A DNA stretch of 64,000 nucleotides from a bacterium (GCA_021821305.1 JAKACP010000001.1:682001-746000); one strand, 5' to 3'; positions 24,156 to 33,335 are shown, counted from the stretch's first letter. Notes: generated by a model from the letters alone, not told the origin. Made by a program: numbers and translations.

Positions 24156-25481
24156 TCAGTTATCCCACTCGGCAGGCGGCGTGAACGATCGGTTCCGCCA
24201 GTCCGGAGACTGGCAGCACAGGAGCTCCTTCGCTTCGGAGGGGTTCCGGAGGATCACTTCGGTCACCTTTTCCATGCGCATCCCGCGGGAGCCCTTCACG
24301 AGCACGAGATCCCCTTCGCGTAGCACCCCGTCTAAGGCATTGGATATCGAGTCAGGATCGGGAAACAGCATCACGTTGCCGCGCGAGAACCCCGATGACA
24401 GGAGCTCCTCGCCGAGGAGACGCATGCGCTTGCCCGCGAGGATGACGAGCTCGGCCCCCGACGCCGCGACATCCGCGGCGAGCGCGCGATGCTCGGTTTC
24501 CGAATCCGCACCGAGTTCGAGCATGTCGCCCAGTATGACCACTTTCCTGCGGCTCGGGACTTCCTGGATCGTCTCGAGCGCCGCGCGGACCGAGGCCGGA
24601 GAGGAGTTGTACGTGTCGTCGAGTATGCCCATACCGTTGCGGCCATGCAGGAATCGGAGCCGTCCGGGAAGCGGTTCGAGCCGCTCGAGCGCGGAGGCGA
24701 TCTCGACTAAGTTCATGCCGAGCGCGATGCCGACCGCCGCTCCCGCGAGCGCGTCGGAGATGTGATGCCGGGCGATGACGTGCGGGAGCCTGACCGGTAT
24801 CGTCTTGCCGTCGTAGTTGAGCTTGAAACTCGATCCGAGATTGCCGTCGGACTCCTGGAACAGGATGTTGTCCGCCCGCACCGACGCATGCGCCGAAAAA
24901 CCGTACGAGAGGACGACCGCCTTCGTCTTCTCTGCCATACGGAACGCCCGCGGATCGTCGGCATTGAGGATCGCGAATCCGTCCTCGGGCAGCGAGGAGA
25001 TCATCCGCCCCTTTTCCTTGGCGATATTGGCGATACTGCCGAAATAGGCGAGATGACTCTCCGCGATGCGCGTGACCGCTCCGATTTTCACCGGGACGAA
25101 CTCGAGGAGATAGCTCATGTCGCCGGGCCGGTCGACTCCCATCTCGAGCACGAGCGCCTGCGGATACTTCGTCGGAAACAGCACGAGCCGGAGGAATCGG
25201 AATCCGACCAGGAGCCACCGGAGAAACGAGCTCCCGCCGGAATCGGCCCCGAGTATGGTGAGCGGGACGCCGATCTCATTATTGAAATTTCCCTCGCTCT
25301 TCCGGACGCGCATCGAGGACGAGAGGACGAGTGCTATCGCTTCCTTGGTCGAGCTCTTCCCCACCGATCCCGTCACGCCGACCACGAGCGGACGGTACCG
25401 CAGGAGCACCGTCTTCGCCATGAACCGGAGCGCCCGTTCGAGCGCCCGCCTTCGAAATCTTTTTCCGGTCTGTCGTGCCAT
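24156..25481 (-). CDS. murF: UDP-N-acetylmuramoyl-tripeptide--D-alanyl-D-alanine ligase (MurF-type Mur ligase)
   Basis: 441-residue ATP-dependent Mur ligase in cytoplasmic peptidoglycan precursor synthesis. The P-loop VTGSVGKSSTKEA (about 37-49), the middle-domain ILNADDPRAF and VVLSYGFS, and ILDDTYNSSPASVRAALE of the C-terminal domain match MurF rather than MurC/D/E. Order after mraZ-rsmH-ftsL-ftsI supports a division and wall cluster. No substrate-binding DNPR or similar MurE motif is present. Start cctATG without a Shine-Dalgarno sequence. Confidence 0.93.
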   Translation of the reverse strand: MARQTGKRFRRRALERALRFMAKTVLLRYRPLVVGVTGSVGKSSTKEAIALVLSSSMRVRKSEGNFNNEIGVPLTILGADSGGSSFLRWLLVGFRFLRLVLFPTKYPQALVLEMGVDRPGDMSYLLEFVPVKIGAVTRIAESHLAYFGSIANIAKEKGRMISSLPEDGFAILNADDPRAFRMAEKTKAVVLSYGFSAHASVRADNILFQESDGNLGSSFKLNYDGKTIPVRLPHVIARHHISDALAGAAVGIALGMNLVEIASALERLEPLPGRLRFLHGRNGMGILDDTYNSSPASVRAALETIQEVPSRRKVVILGDMLELGADSETEHRALAADVAASGAELVILAGKRMRLLGEELLSSGFSRGNVMLFPDPDSISNALDGVLREGDLVLVKGSRGMRMEKVTEVILRNPSEAKELLCCQSPDWRNRSFTPPAEWDN

Positions 25482-25492
25482 AGGGTCGGAAT

Positions 25493-27352
25493 CTAATCCT
25501 TGTTCTTATCCTTTTTGTCAGGTTTTTTTTCCTCGGCCGGAACCGCTTCGGGTTCTGCCGGAAGGGGGGCCGGCGGCGCCTTCACCTCCTCGGTCGGCTC
25601 GATTTTCGCATACGAAAGGAGGAATTTCATCACGTCGCCGAACACCGGCGCGGCCGATGATTCGGCCCAGATGACATCCTTCGGATTGTCTATCTTCGAA
25701 AGGACCACGAATTTCGGGTCGCCTACGGGAGCATATCCCACGAAGGAACCGATGGTCAAACCGTTGTCATATCCCTTCTCGCCCTCCTTCGCGACCTGCG
25801 CCGTCCCGGTCTTGCCGCCGACACGGTATCCGGGAACCGCCGCGCGCTTGCCGTGTCCGTTGAGCACGACCCCTTCGAGCATCTCGCCCATGAGACGGGC
25901 GGTCTCCTCGCTCACGACCCGTCGTTCCTCCCCTCCGGAAGCGACCACCTCGCGGCCATCCTCATACATATATCGGTCGATGATCCTCGGCTTCATGAGG
26001 ACTCCGTCGTTCGCGAGCGCTCCGTACGCGGCGGCGAGCTGTATCGGCGTCGCCGTCAGCCCCTGGCCGAACGACGCGGTGAAGAACTGGATATCCCCCC
26101 TCGTGTCGGAAAGGTTCCTCATGTTTCCGGCGAGCTCGGCCGGCAGTTCTATCCCCGTCTTCCGCCCGAAGCCGAACTGTTCGAGGTATTCGCCGAACCT
26201 CCGGTTACCGACGAGCTTCTCGACGAATATCACGCCGGTATTGATCGACTCCTCGAGCACCTTGCGCATCGACGAGCGTCCGTAGCACTTCTCCTCGGCG
26301 TTCCTGATCGTATATCCCGCCTCGACGACGGCGCACGGATCCGTGAATTCGGTATCGGGCGAGACCTTGCCCTCCTCGATTCCGATCGCCATTGTGAGCG
26401 GCTTCATGATCGACCCCGGCTCATAGGTCTGGCTGACCACCGGATTGAGGAAACGTGAGAAGTCCTCGGTCTTCGAATATTCGTTCGGATCGAACGTCGG
26501 CTCGGAAGCCATCGCGAGGACGTTCCCCGTTTTCGGTTCCATGACGACGATCGAACCGGAATCGGCACCGTGTTTCTCGACCGCCTCGCGGAGGATGCGT
26601 TCCACCTCATGCTGGATGACGCGGTCTATGGTCAGGATGATATCCGGCCCCTCTTCCGAAGGGTCCATTTCGCGATCGCTCGTGGAAATCCATCGCCCCG
26701 CCGCGTCGCGATCCTGTTTCACCCGTCCCGTTTTCCCCCGCAGCTCGGCATCGAGCGACGCTTCCAGGCCGTATTTCCCGACCTCGCCTCGTCCTCCGTC
26801 TCCCGTGCTCACGAAGCCGACCGTCTGCGCGGCGAGCACGCCCGCGGGATAGAAGCGGTATTTTTCGTTGAGAAAGTGGACGCCTTCGGCATCGAGCTCG
26901 CGGATACGGGAAGCCTCCTCTTCGGAGATCTTCTTCTTGATCACCTCGAAGGGATCGTTCTTGTCGGCGAATTTCGGAAGGATCTCCTCGAGCGGGATAC
27001 CGGTGATACCCGAGAGCGCGGCGGCCGTACCGGGAACATCCTCGACGTCGCGAGGGACGACGTAGAGGAGCGGATATTCACGATTCACCGCGGCCGGATA
27101 CGTCGTATTCCCCTCGCGGAAAAATATCTCCCCGCGATCGGGCAGGATCTCCGCGGAAACCGAATGTTGGTTCTCCGCCAGCGCGGCCCATCGCTCATGG
27201 CCGAACACCTGTATCATGGCGAGCCGTGCGACCGCGATAGCTCCGATCGCGAAGACAAAAAAGAGGAGCGTATTCGATCTCCCCGCCGAAAATGTGTCAT
27301 TCCCGTCCGATGCGGAGCGGGGAGCCGATGGCGCTCTGTGTTTTCGTATCAT
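25493..27352 (-). CDS. ftsI: Division-type penicillin-binding protein (FtsI/PBP2 class)
   Basis: 619-residue class B PBP, the septal peptidoglycan transpeptidase. A short cytoplasmic N-terminus and one membrane helix (about 29-50) precede the dimerisation domain with RGEIFFREG. The transpeptidase domain follows: the SxxK motif lies in PGSIMKPLT (near 320), SxN in EESINTG and KTG in VGGKTGTAQ. The C-terminus is a Pro/Glu/Lys-rich tail without PASTA repeats. Position between ftsL and murF fits FtsI. Confidence 0.95.
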   Translation of the reverse strand: MIRKHRAPSAPRSASDGNDTFSAGRSNTLLFFVFAIGAIAVARLAMIQVFGHERWAALAENQHSVSAEILPDRGEIFFREGNTTYPAAVNREYPLLYVVPRDVEDVPGTAAALSGITGIPLEEILPKFADKNDPFEVIKKKISEEEASRIRELDAEGVHFLNEKYRFYPAGVLAAQTVGFVSTGDGGRGEVGKYGLEASLDAELRGKTGRVKQDRDAAGRWISTSDREMDPSEEGPDIILTIDRVIQHEVERILREAVEKHGADSGSIVVMEPKTGNVLAMASEPTFDPNEYSKTEDFSRFLNPVVSQTYEPGSIMKPLTMAIGIEEGKVSPDTEFTDPCAVVEAGYTIRNAEEKCYGRSSMRKVLEESINTGVIFVEKLVGNRRFGEYLEQFGFGRKTGIELPAELAGNMRNLSDTRGDIQFFTASFGQGLTATPIQLAAAYGALANDGVLMKPRIIDRYMYEDGREVVASGGEERRVVSEETARLMGEMLEGVVLNGHGKRAAVPGYRVGGKTGTAQVAKEGEKGYDNGLTIGSFVGYAPVGDPKFVVLSKIDNPKDVIWAESSAAPVFGDVMKFLLSYAKIEPTEEVKAPPAPLPAEPEAVPAEEKKPDKKDKNKD

Positions 27353-27361
27353 AGGTGTCCG

Positions 27362-27706
27362 CTATCGGGCCGCCGCAAGCGACCCTCTTTCCTCGATGGT
27401 CCGGATCGTCCCGGTCGCGCTCATCTCGCGCGAGAGGGCCTCGGCCTCGATTCTCGCGAGCGAGAGGGCCTCGGCTTCCGAGAGCTTCAGTTTCCCGTTC
27501 TCCTTCTTCAGCTCCGCGATCTCCCGTTCGAGGGAACGCGTCTCGTATCCTTGGACCGCGCCGCGGTTGAGCGCATAGAGATACCCGGCACCGGCAAGAA
27601 AAAGCGCGAACAAGGCGAACAGCACCGCCGGATGCACCGAACCGGCGAAAGAAATTCCCTGGGCGCGGTCACGTCGCCGCCGAAAAATACGGTAATCCCT
27701 TGTCAT
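27362..27706 (-). CDS. ftsL: FtsL-like septum protein
   Basis: 114 residues. The first 25 residues are strongly basic (FRRRRDRAQ). One membrane helix (about 27-47) and a coiled coil follow (about 58-92, LEREIAELKKENGKLKLSEA), ending in a short tail. FtsL proteins are not conserved in sequence; the call rests on this topology and the position between rsmH and ftsI. The start at 27706 has AGGGGG 8 bases upstream. A much longer frame continues upstream but overlaps rsmH and is spurious. Confidence 0.82.
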   Translation of the reverse strand: MTRDYRIFRRRRDRAQGISFAGSVHPAVLFALFALFLAGAGYLYALNRGAVQGYETRSLEREIAELKKENGKLKLSEAEALSLARIEAEALSREMSATGTIRTIEERGSLAAAR

Positions 27707-27771
27707 ACGCTTGCCCCCTGATTGTTTTTTTATTTTTACCGCCTTGCCCCTTGCTTCTTGTCCCTTGTCAC

Positions 27772-28734
27772 TTACAGTTTCTCCGCTCCGCGAAGCTTCG
27801 CGCTCCGCGACCTCGGATTCCGATCGATCTCCTCGTCGCTCGGCCGTACGAATCGGGGCGAGAGCAACCTGAGCTCCGGCTTCCGTCCGCATCGGCATTC
27901 CGGAAACGCCGGAGGACACACGCACCCTTTGGCCATTTCCGCGAACACCTTCTTCACGAGCGCATCCTCCCCCGAATGGAACGTGATCACCGCGATCCGC
28001 CCCCCGGGAGCGAGCATCGGCACCGCCGAACGGAGAAACCGTTCGATGACCCCGAGTTCGTCGTTCGTCTCCATCCGGATACCCTGGAACGTCCTCGTCG
28101 CCGGATGCAGCTTCATGCGCCGCGTCTCCACCGCCGAAAATGCGCCCTTCACGCACTCCGCGAGATCCGCCGTCCGCTCGAACACTTGTTCCTGACGTCG
28201 GGCGACGATCGCTCGGGCGATCTTTTTCGCCTTCGGCTCGCCGCCGTAGCGCCACAGTATCCGGACGAGGTCCGCCTCGTCGTATCCGTTCACGATATCG
28301 GCCGCGGTCTTCCCTCCGCTTCGATCGAGCCGCATATCGAGCGGTCCGTCCGCAAGAAAGGAGAATCCCCGTTCGGGAGCATCCACCTGATCGGAGGAGA
28401 ACCCGAAGTCGGCCAGTATCGCATCGACACCTTCATACCCGAGAGCATGGAGCGTTTCCCCGATACGGGAAAAATTTTCCCGCACGGCGACCAGCCGTTT
28501 CCCTTCGATCGCTTTCCGGAGAACCTCATCGGTTTCCGCCGACCGGAGAAAACGCTCCACCGCCTCGCCATCCGCATCGACCGCGACAACCCTCCCACCG
28601 GGGAGCACCGAAGAGAGCAATGCCCTCGTGTGCCCGCCGCCTCCGAGTGTCGCGTCGACCGCCACTGCGCCCTTGTGAAGGTTCAGCATCGCTACCGCCT
28701 CATCGAGCAGGACCGGAATGTGTCTCGTAGCCAT
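27772..28734 (-). CDS. rsmH: 16S rRNA (cytosine(1402)-N4)-methyltransferase RsmH
   Basis: 320-residue SAM-dependent methyltransferase modifying C1402 of 16S rRNA in the P site. Typical motifs: HIPVLLDEAVAML (5-17), VDATLGGGGHTRALL (about 25-39), ILADFGFSSDQVD and GGRIAVITFHSGEDALVK. The last motif reads FHSGED where many relatives have FHSLED. Second gene of the mraZ-rsmH-ftsL-ftsI-murF cluster. Between its stop and ftsL lies a spacer of repeated (A/G)CAAGG words. Start ttgtATG, no Shine-Dalgarno sequence. Confidence 0.96.
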   Translation of the reverse strand: MATRHIPVLLDEAVAMLNLHKGAVAVDATLGGGGHTRALLSSVLPGGRVVAVDADGEAVERFLRSAETDEVLRKAIEGKRLVAVRENFSRIGETLHALGYEGVDAILADFGFSSDQVDAPERGFSFLADGPLDMRLDRSGGKTAADIVNGYDEADLVRILWRYGGEPKAKKIARAIVARRQEQVFERTADLAECVKGAFSAVETRRMKLHPATRTFQGIRMETNDELGVIERFLRSAVPMLAPGGRIAVITFHSGEDALVKKVFAEMAKGCVCPPAFPECRCGRKPELRLLSPRFVRPSDEEIDRNPRSRSAKLRGAEKL

Positions 28735-28818
28735 ACAACCCAGGAATCAACAATGAAATCACTTTCTGCCTCCGTTTTCATTTTTGATTTCTGTTCTGCA
28801 TCCGATCCGACGGAATCG

Positions 28819-29253
28819 CTAGTACACTCCGAGCTTCCCGAGTTCTTCCGCGATCTTGCCGGTGTTCTTTTCCGCGCCCGCCTTGTACGCCTTCCACTTC
28901 TCCTCACCCCAGATCTCGAGCCGATTGTAGAGCCCGACGACGACGACGTTCTTGCGGAGACCGGCGTAATCCTTGAGGTAGTCGGGGATGAGGACGCGGC
29001 CCTGGCCGTCGAGCTCGACATCCGTCGCGCCCGCGAGCATGAGCCGGGTGAAACTGCGCGTCGACGATTCGCCGATCGGCAGACTGCCCAGTTTTTCGGC
29101 GAGCGTCTCCCACACCTTCATCGGATAGACGAAGAGCGACGCATCGAGTCCGCGCGTCACGACGACGCGGCTGCCGAGTTCACTCCGGAATTTCGAAGGA
29201 AGCGCGACGCGCCGTTTCGGATCGATGGAATGTGAGTACTCGCCGATAAACAT
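28819..29253 (-). CDS. mraZ: Transcriptional regulator MraZ
   Basis: 144-residue protein with two SpoVT/AbrB-type domains. MraZ forms ring-shaped oligomers and binds repeated boxes before its own gene to control the division cluster. The N-terminal motif FIGEYSHSIDPKRRVALPSK and the second-domain motif VELDGQGRVLIPDYLKDY are both seen. The start at 29253 was preferred over 29274 because GGTG lies 6-7 bases upstream and FIGEY is the family start. It heads the cluster and has a clear promoter and putative boxes. Confidence 0.95.
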   Translation of the reverse strand: MFIGEYSHSIDPKRRVALPSKFRSELGSRVVVTRGLDASLFVYPMKVWETLAEKLGSLPIGESSTRSFTRLMLAGATDVELDGQGRVLIPDYLKDYAGLRKNVVVVGLYNRLEIWGEEKWKAYKAGAEKNTGKIAEELGKLGVY

Positions 29254-29255
29254 AG

Positions 29256-29323
29256 TTTCACCACATTTCCCCACTTCTTAGTTCTTCCTCGACATTTTAC
29301 GCCACTTCTCCTCTCCCTGTCAA
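29256..29323 (-). promoter_or_regulatory. mraZ promoter with putative MraZ boxes
   Basis: Minus-strand TTGACA (29318-29323), 18 bases and TAAAAT (29294-29299). Downstream, between the -10 and the ATG, GTGGGG and GTGGTG follow each other at 10-base spacing, and a further GTGGCG overlaps the -10 region. This matches the arrangement of MraZ binding boxes and implies autoregulation. Confidence 0.75.
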
Positions 29324-29331
29324 CACAAACG

Positions 29332-29357
29332 AAAAAAGGCTTGGAAAGCCTTTTTTT
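29332..29357. terminator. Bidirectional hairpin with A/T runs upstream of mraZ
   Basis: AAAAAAGGCTT/AAGCCTTTTTT stem with a 3-base loop. It lies upstream of the mraZ promoter and probably insulates it. The stretch 29358-29509 shows no supported gene. Confidence 0.7.
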
Positions 29358-29509
29358 ATAGGAGAAATGAGGGCTACGGGGAGGGAAAAGACCTTTTCCG
29401 CAAAAAATCGAAAAAGGCTGTCTGAAAGAAGCTTTCCCGAGGGGCACTGTATTAACAAGGATACGGACAAATATCATGCGATACCCCTCTTTCTTTCATC
29501 CCTCTACAT

Positions 29510-30166
29510 GTGCGTATGTCCTACGAAGGATTTCTCAGATATTCGGGAGGCGCGTACATAGCCGTCGGGCTCGGTCTTCTGCTGTTTCCGAAGGAATGGT
29601 TCCCCTCCTTTTACGATCCCGTGTTCATGGGATCGGTCGCCCTCGCTTCGCCTTTCCTCGTATACCTGCCGAAGATGTCCGTGAATGCCGACACGCCGGA
29701 GAAAAAACGTACCGTCATGAAAATACGCGCCATGATAATGGCCTCGCTCATCATGGGCGGAATCGGCGAACTCGGACTCTACCAGCTGTATCGGATCGGG
29801 TTCGAATATGACAAGCTCGCCCACTTCACGATCTCGATGCTCCTGACGTTCATGTGCGTGGAAAGCCTCATGGCATGGAAACACTCCTCCTTCCGGAAGC
29901 TTCTCTGGTTGGTCGCTCCGTCCGTTCTGATCGCGGGAATCCTCTGGGAGGGATTGGAAGCCGCCTCGGATACGGTTTTCGGAACGGAGGTATGGGGCAT
30001 CTACGGAAGTTTCATCGCCCGCGACACCCTGTGGGACATCTATTTCAACACGTTCGGAATACTCGCCGGCATGATCGCTCTTCTCACGCGGCATCCCCGA
30101 GCGCCGCGCGAGAACCGAAGCTTCATCCGACACGTGACACGATACCGGGGCGCCTGCTCACGGTAG
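29510..30166 (+). CDS. VanZ/DUF2238-like integral membrane protein
   Basis: 218 residues, six predicted membrane helices. Conserved polar positions inside helices are typical of VanZ-like/DUF2238 proteins: YDKLAHFTISMLL (about 105-117), AGILWEGLEAASD (about 145-157), and DTLWDIYFNTFGILAGMIALL near the C-terminus. The molecular role of this family is unclear, though some members affect glycopeptide susceptibility. An in-frame ATG 6 bases downstream (MSYEG) is an alternative start. It is one of few plus-strand genes here and precedes the lamin-tail protein by 36 bases. Confidence 0.75.
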   Translation: MRMSYEGFLRYSGGAYIAVGLGLLLFPKEWFPSFYDPVFMGSVALASPFLVYLPKMSVNADTPEKKRTVMKIRAMIMASLIMGGIGELGLYQLYRIGFEYDKLAHFTISMLLTFMCVESLMAWKHSSFRKLLWLVAPSVLIAGILWEGLEAASDTVFGTEVWGIYGSFIARDTLWDIYFNTFGILAGMIALLTRHPRAPRENRSFIRHVTRYRGACSR

Positions 30167-30202
30167 CGTGATATACTGAAAAAAAATAATTAAGGAAACC
30201 AT

Positions 30203-32038
30203 ATGCGGCGCATCTCGATCGTCTCGGGGTTTTTCATTTCGTTGATTTTTTCCATCCATCCGTCCATGGCGGCGTACGCGGCTCCGGGCATCGTCATACA
30301 CGAGGTACGGACGGAAGGAGCGGGCGGTGCGAAAGACGAGTTCATACGCCTCCTCAACGATGGGGACGGTGATCCCATCAGCCTCTCCGGTTTCAAGTTG
30401 ACCAAAAAAACGGTCTCCGGCGGGACATGCAAGGAACAGTCCCTCGTCAGCGCGGCTCATTTCGACGGCAGTATCGCGGCGAAAGGAACGTTCCTCATCT
30501 CTCATCCCGGATACAAGGATGCGTATCACGCCGATCTCGACTATTCGAGCTCGTCTTACTACCTCACGGATGACACGGTTATCCTTCTCTATGACGCGGA
30601 CGGGAATCTTCTGGACAGGAAGGAGATCGGCGACGCGTGCGACATCGTGGAAACCGTTCCCGACACGGATCCCGCGCCCGGACCGGATCCGATACCGGAA
30701 TCGGGCGATATCGCCGTCCGTATCAATGAGCTCTTCCCGAATCCCAAGGAAGGCGGCGAAAAAGGAGAGTTCATCGAACTCCGCAACCTCGGGGACGCGG
30801 CCGCGGATATTTCCGGATTCGTTCTCCGCGATGCCTCCAAGAGCGGCAAGTACGTCCTCCCGGCAGGGAGCGTCATCGCCGCGAACGGCTACCTCGCCGT
30901 CTCCCGCGCCGAGAGCGGTCTTTCCCTCAACAATACCGACGAGACCGTCTCCCTCTTCGATCCGTCCGGAAACCCTGTCGACTCGGCGTCCTACGGAACG
31001 ACCAAGGAAGAAGCGTCGTACAGCCACGACGGATCGTCGTTCCGATGGAGCCGCTACCTCACCCCCGGAGCGGTGAACCGGTTCGGTGACGCTCCCTCGG
31101 GCACGAAGACCGATATCCCGAAAAGGGCTTACAAGGATGTCCCGACGACTTTTTCCGCATCGGGACCGGATGACCGGAAATATTTCTGGGACTTCGGCGA
31201 TGGCGGCACGAGCCGCAAGCAGGAGGCCACGCATACCTATGAGGAGAGCGGCGAATATGCGGGCACGCTCACGATAAGCGAAGGCATCGAGGAGACCGTG
31301 AAGGCGTTCACGGTGGACGTCGAAAAATTCCCCAAGCGCAAGGTATCGATCGCGGCCGTCTCGGCGAATCCGACCGGCGACGATGCCGAGTCGGAATGGA
31401 TCTCGCTTCGAAACAAGAGCAAGAAGAAGATCGACCTCCTCGGATGGAGTATCGCGACCGGGTCGAGCAGAAAAAAAGTCTCCGATCATCCGATCCGGGA
31501 GTCGTTCGTCCTCAAGCCGGGCGAAGAGCGTGCCATCACGCGGGAAGTCGCGGCTTTCTCGCTTCCGAACAAAGAGGGCTACGTCGAACTCCGACAGCCG
31601 GACGGAAAAGTCCTCACGAAGACATCGTATGCGAAAAAAGGCGGAGTCAAGGAAAACGAGGTCTGGCGGAAACAAGACGGCGGAGCATGGACATGGGGAT
31701 GGGAGAGGTCTCCCGATGTTCCCGATATCGAACCGGCGGCGGAACCGGACGAGCGCGAGGCGGAAGAATCCGGACCGGTCGCCCCGCCTTCCCCCGGGCC
31801 GGAGACGCCCCGGACGGTCACGCTCGATGATCTCTCCCCCGAGGACCTCGCACGCCTCGAGGCGCAGGCCGAAGAAAAAGTGAGGCGGCGGATCTTCGCC
31901 GAACTACTCGAGCGCGAGACCGCACCTGTAGCGGAAGAAGGAGTGGTGCTTGGAGCATCCGACGAGCGCGACGGATACTCCGGAACGATATTCCGGACGA
32001 TCAATCAGGCCTTGAGCGGAATGCTCTCGGATAAGTAA
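30203..32038 (+). CDS. Secreted protein with lamin-tail and PKD domains
   Basis: 611 residues. A signal peptide (about 1-26, ending AAYA) precedes three lamin-tail-like beta domains, at about 28-140 (IVIHEVRTEG, DEFIRLLN), 172-285 (RINELFPNPKEGGEKGEFIE) and 380-490 (VSIAAVSANP, SEWISLRN). A PKD domain (about 300-375, KYFWDFGDGGTSRKQEATHT) lies between them. A Pro/Glu-rich linker and an amphipathic C-terminus follow. Such proteins are exported and thought to bind surfaces or DNA; the ligand is unknown. TATACT at 30172-30177 and AAGGA before the ATG give its own promoter and ribosome site. Confidence 0.85.
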   Translation: MRRISIVSGFFISLIFSIHPSMAAYAAPGIVIHEVRTEGAGGAKDEFIRLLNDGDGDPISLSGFKLTKKTVSGGTCKEQSLVSAAHFDGSIAAKGTFLISHPGYKDAYHADLDYSSSSYYLTDDTVILLYDADGNLLDRKEIGDACDIVETVPDTDPAPGPDPIPESGDIAVRINELFPNPKEGGEKGEFIELRNLGDAAADISGFVLRDASKSGKYVLPAGSVIAANGYLAVSRAESGLSLNNTDETVSLFDPSGNPVDSASYGTTKEEASYSHDGSSFRWSRYLTPGAVNRFGDAPSGTKTDIPKRAYKDVPTTFSASGPDDRKYFWDFGDGGTSRKQEATHTYEESGEYAGTLTISEGIEETVKAFTVDVEKFPKRKVSIAAVSANPTGDDAESEWISLRNKSKKKIDLLGWSIATGSSRKKVSDHPIRESFVLKPGEERAITREVAAFSLPNKEGYVELRQPDGKVLTKTSYAKKGGVKENEVWRKQDGGAWTWGWERSPDVPDIEPAAEPDEREAEESGPVAPPSPGPETPRTVTLDDLSPEDLARLEAQAEEKVRRRIFAELLERETAPVAEEGVVLGASDERDGYSGTIFRTINQALSGMLSDK

Positions 32039-32045
32039 CAAAGAA

Positions 32046-32077
32046 AAAACGCCCCGGCATGAATGCCGAGGCGTTTT
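32046..32077. terminator. Bidirectional terminator between convergent genes
   Basis: AAACGCCCCGGCAT pairs with ATGCCGAGGCGTTT (one mismatch) and has A and T runs on both sides. It serves the plus-strand lamin-tail gene and the minus-strand cold-shock gene. Confidence 0.85.
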
Positions 32078-32095
32078 CGCTAAGCCGGTGAAAGC

Positions 32096-32293
32096 TTAGG
32101 CGCGGGACACACCCGTCGCTGCCGGGCCCTTCTCGCCCTGGACGACTTCGAAGGTGACGGTATCGCCGACCTTGAGCTCATCGAACAGCACACCGACCAA
32201 CTCCTTGGAGTGGAAGAAAAGGTCCTTCTCCTGTCCTTCGACGGAGATGAAACCGAATCCGCGATCCGTGAGGGTCTTGATTGTTCCTGTCAT
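32096..32293 (-). CDS. Cold-shock domain protein
   Basis: 65-residue CspA-type OB-fold protein that binds single-stranded nucleic acid. RNP1-like GFGFISVEG (12-20) and RNP2-like KDLFFHSKEL (23-32) are both intact. The C-terminal VTFEVVQGEKGPAATGV closes the fold. Such proteins act as RNA chaperones and antiterminators. It has a near-consensus promoter (32368-32396) and an unusually long leader of about 70 bases, as in many csp genes. No Shine-Dalgarno sequence; context aacctATG. Confidence 0.95.
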   Translation of the reverse strand: MTGTIKTLTDRGFGFISVEGQEKDLFFHSKELVGVLFDELKVGDTVTFEVVQGEKGPAATGVSRA

Positions 32294-32367
32294 AGGTTCA
32301 ATTTAGGATTGTTTACGCTAAGACGCTAAGAAACTCGACTCTGTTTCCGTGCCTCATGCACGTTCAA

Positions 32368-32396
32368 AGTATAGCGTAAAAGCGCAGTCTTGTCAA
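32368..32396 (-). promoter_or_regulatory. Consensus promoter and long leader of the cold-shock gene
   Basis: Minus-strand TTGACA (32391-32396), 17 bases, TATACT (32368-32373). The transcript would have a leader of about 70 bases containing the repeated word CTTAGCGT, a possible temperature-responsive structure. Confidence 0.85.
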
Positions 32397-32458
32397 TGAT
32401 ACCCGAAATGAGGCCGATAAAAGCCACGGCTTCGGTCGCGCCGGAAACGGCCATAGGA

Positions 32459-32488
32459 TTGACAATCCTCCCGAAGCCGGGCTATGCT
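32459..32488 (+). promoter_or_regulatory. Promoter of the thymidylate kinase gene
   Basis: TTGACA (32459-32464), 18 bases, TATGCT (32483-32488), about 30 bases before the ribosome binding site GGAGG. Confidence 0.78.
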
Positions 32489-32523
32489 CTCCCCTACTTG
32501 TTCATTACAATGGAGGAAACATC

Positions 32524-33216
32524 ATGAAAACGAGACTCACCCCATTCATCGCGATCGAAGGCATGGACGGCTCCGGAAAATCGACGCTTGTCCGTCGGCT
32601 TCAGGAACGGCTCTCGCTCATGTCGGATCACCGCTACGTCTTCACCCGCGAACCGGGAGGAACGCCGGCCGGAGAAGCTATCCGGAACATCCTGCTCGAC
32701 GGGAATCTCTCCGGAAACGCGAGCGGCAAGACGCAGCTGCTCGGTTTTTTCTACGCTCGCTCGCATCACCTGGAAATGATCGGGGGAAAACGGAAAGCAG
32801 GATTCACCGTCATTTCCGACCGTTTCGACGGAAGTACGTTCGCCTATCAGGTACACGCGCAGACCGCCGACGGCAACGAGCGCGAGGAGCTCGACGACCT
32901 GTTTTGGACACTCCGGAACAACATCGTGTACGGCGAGAACGCACCGACACTCTATCTCTATCTCGACCTTCCGCCAAAAACCGCGTACGCCCGCAGGGAT
33001 GCCGACTCGTCGCAGGCGAAGAATCACTACGACACGATGCCGCTCGCTTTCTACGAGCGACAGCATGCCGGGTACGATGACTTCCTTTCGGAAATCGAGC
33101 GCCACGGCGGATCGGAGGTCGCACGGATCGACGCCTCGCAATCCCCCGACGAGGTCTTCGAAGACGCCTTCCAGGCCATCCTCGAACACATCCGGTCACG
33201 CTTGATTCTTCCATGA
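32524..33216 (+). CDS. tmk: Thymidylate kinase
   Basis: 230-residue dTMP kinase of the P-loop nucleoside monophosphate kinase family. P-loop EGMDGSGKST (12-21), the DRX-type base-binding motif REPGGTPAGE (about 42-51) and VISDRFDGSTFAYQ with the catalytic region are present. The LID region lies around RRDADSSQAKN. It is somewhat longer than the usual 205-215 residues. Unlike most housekeeping genes here it has a strong ribosome site (GGAGGAAACATC-ATG), a TTGACA promoter and its own terminator. Confidence 0.93.
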   Translation: MKTRLTPFIAIEGMDGSGKSTLVRRLQERLSLMSDHRYVFTREPGGTPAGEAIRNILLDGNLSGNASGKTQLLGFFYARSHHLEMIGGKRKAGFTVISDRFDGSTFAYQVHAQTADGNEREELDDLFWTLRNNIVYGENAPTLYLYLDLPPKTAYARRDADSSQAKNHYDTMPLAFYERQHAGYDDFLSEIERHGGSEVARIDASQSPDEVFEDAFQAILEHIRSRLILP

Positions 33217-33222
33217 AAGCCG

Positions 33223-33256
33223 CCGCTCCCTGCAAACGCACGGAGCGGTTTTTTTT
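33223..33256 (+). terminator. tmk terminator
   Basis: Stem CCGCTCC/GGAGCGG followed by eight T residues on the plus strand. Confidence 0.88.
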
Positions 33257-33271
33257 GTTTGCCCGGGAAAA

Positions 33272-33302
33272 GTAAAACGCCGCACAATTTCTTGTGCGGC
33301 GT
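33272..33302 (-). terminator. Terminator of the 96-residue orphan gene
   Basis: Perfect 11-base stem ACGCCGCACAA/TTGTGCGGCGT, running into TTTTAC on the minus strand. Confidence 0.85.
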
Positions 33303-33335
33303 CGTCGTTCCGCGGGACGTACCCGCGCCGGCCGA

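Noticed and set aside
27707..28255. ftsL frame extending 183 codons upstream
   Set aside because: It overlaps rsmH, has no homology, and a good ribosome site precedes the short start at 27706.
29367..29561. 64-codon plus-strand frame with AGGAG upstream, before the VanZ-like gene
   Set aside because: The site is only two bases from the ATG, the frame overlaps the next gene by 50 bases and the protein has no recognisable pattern.
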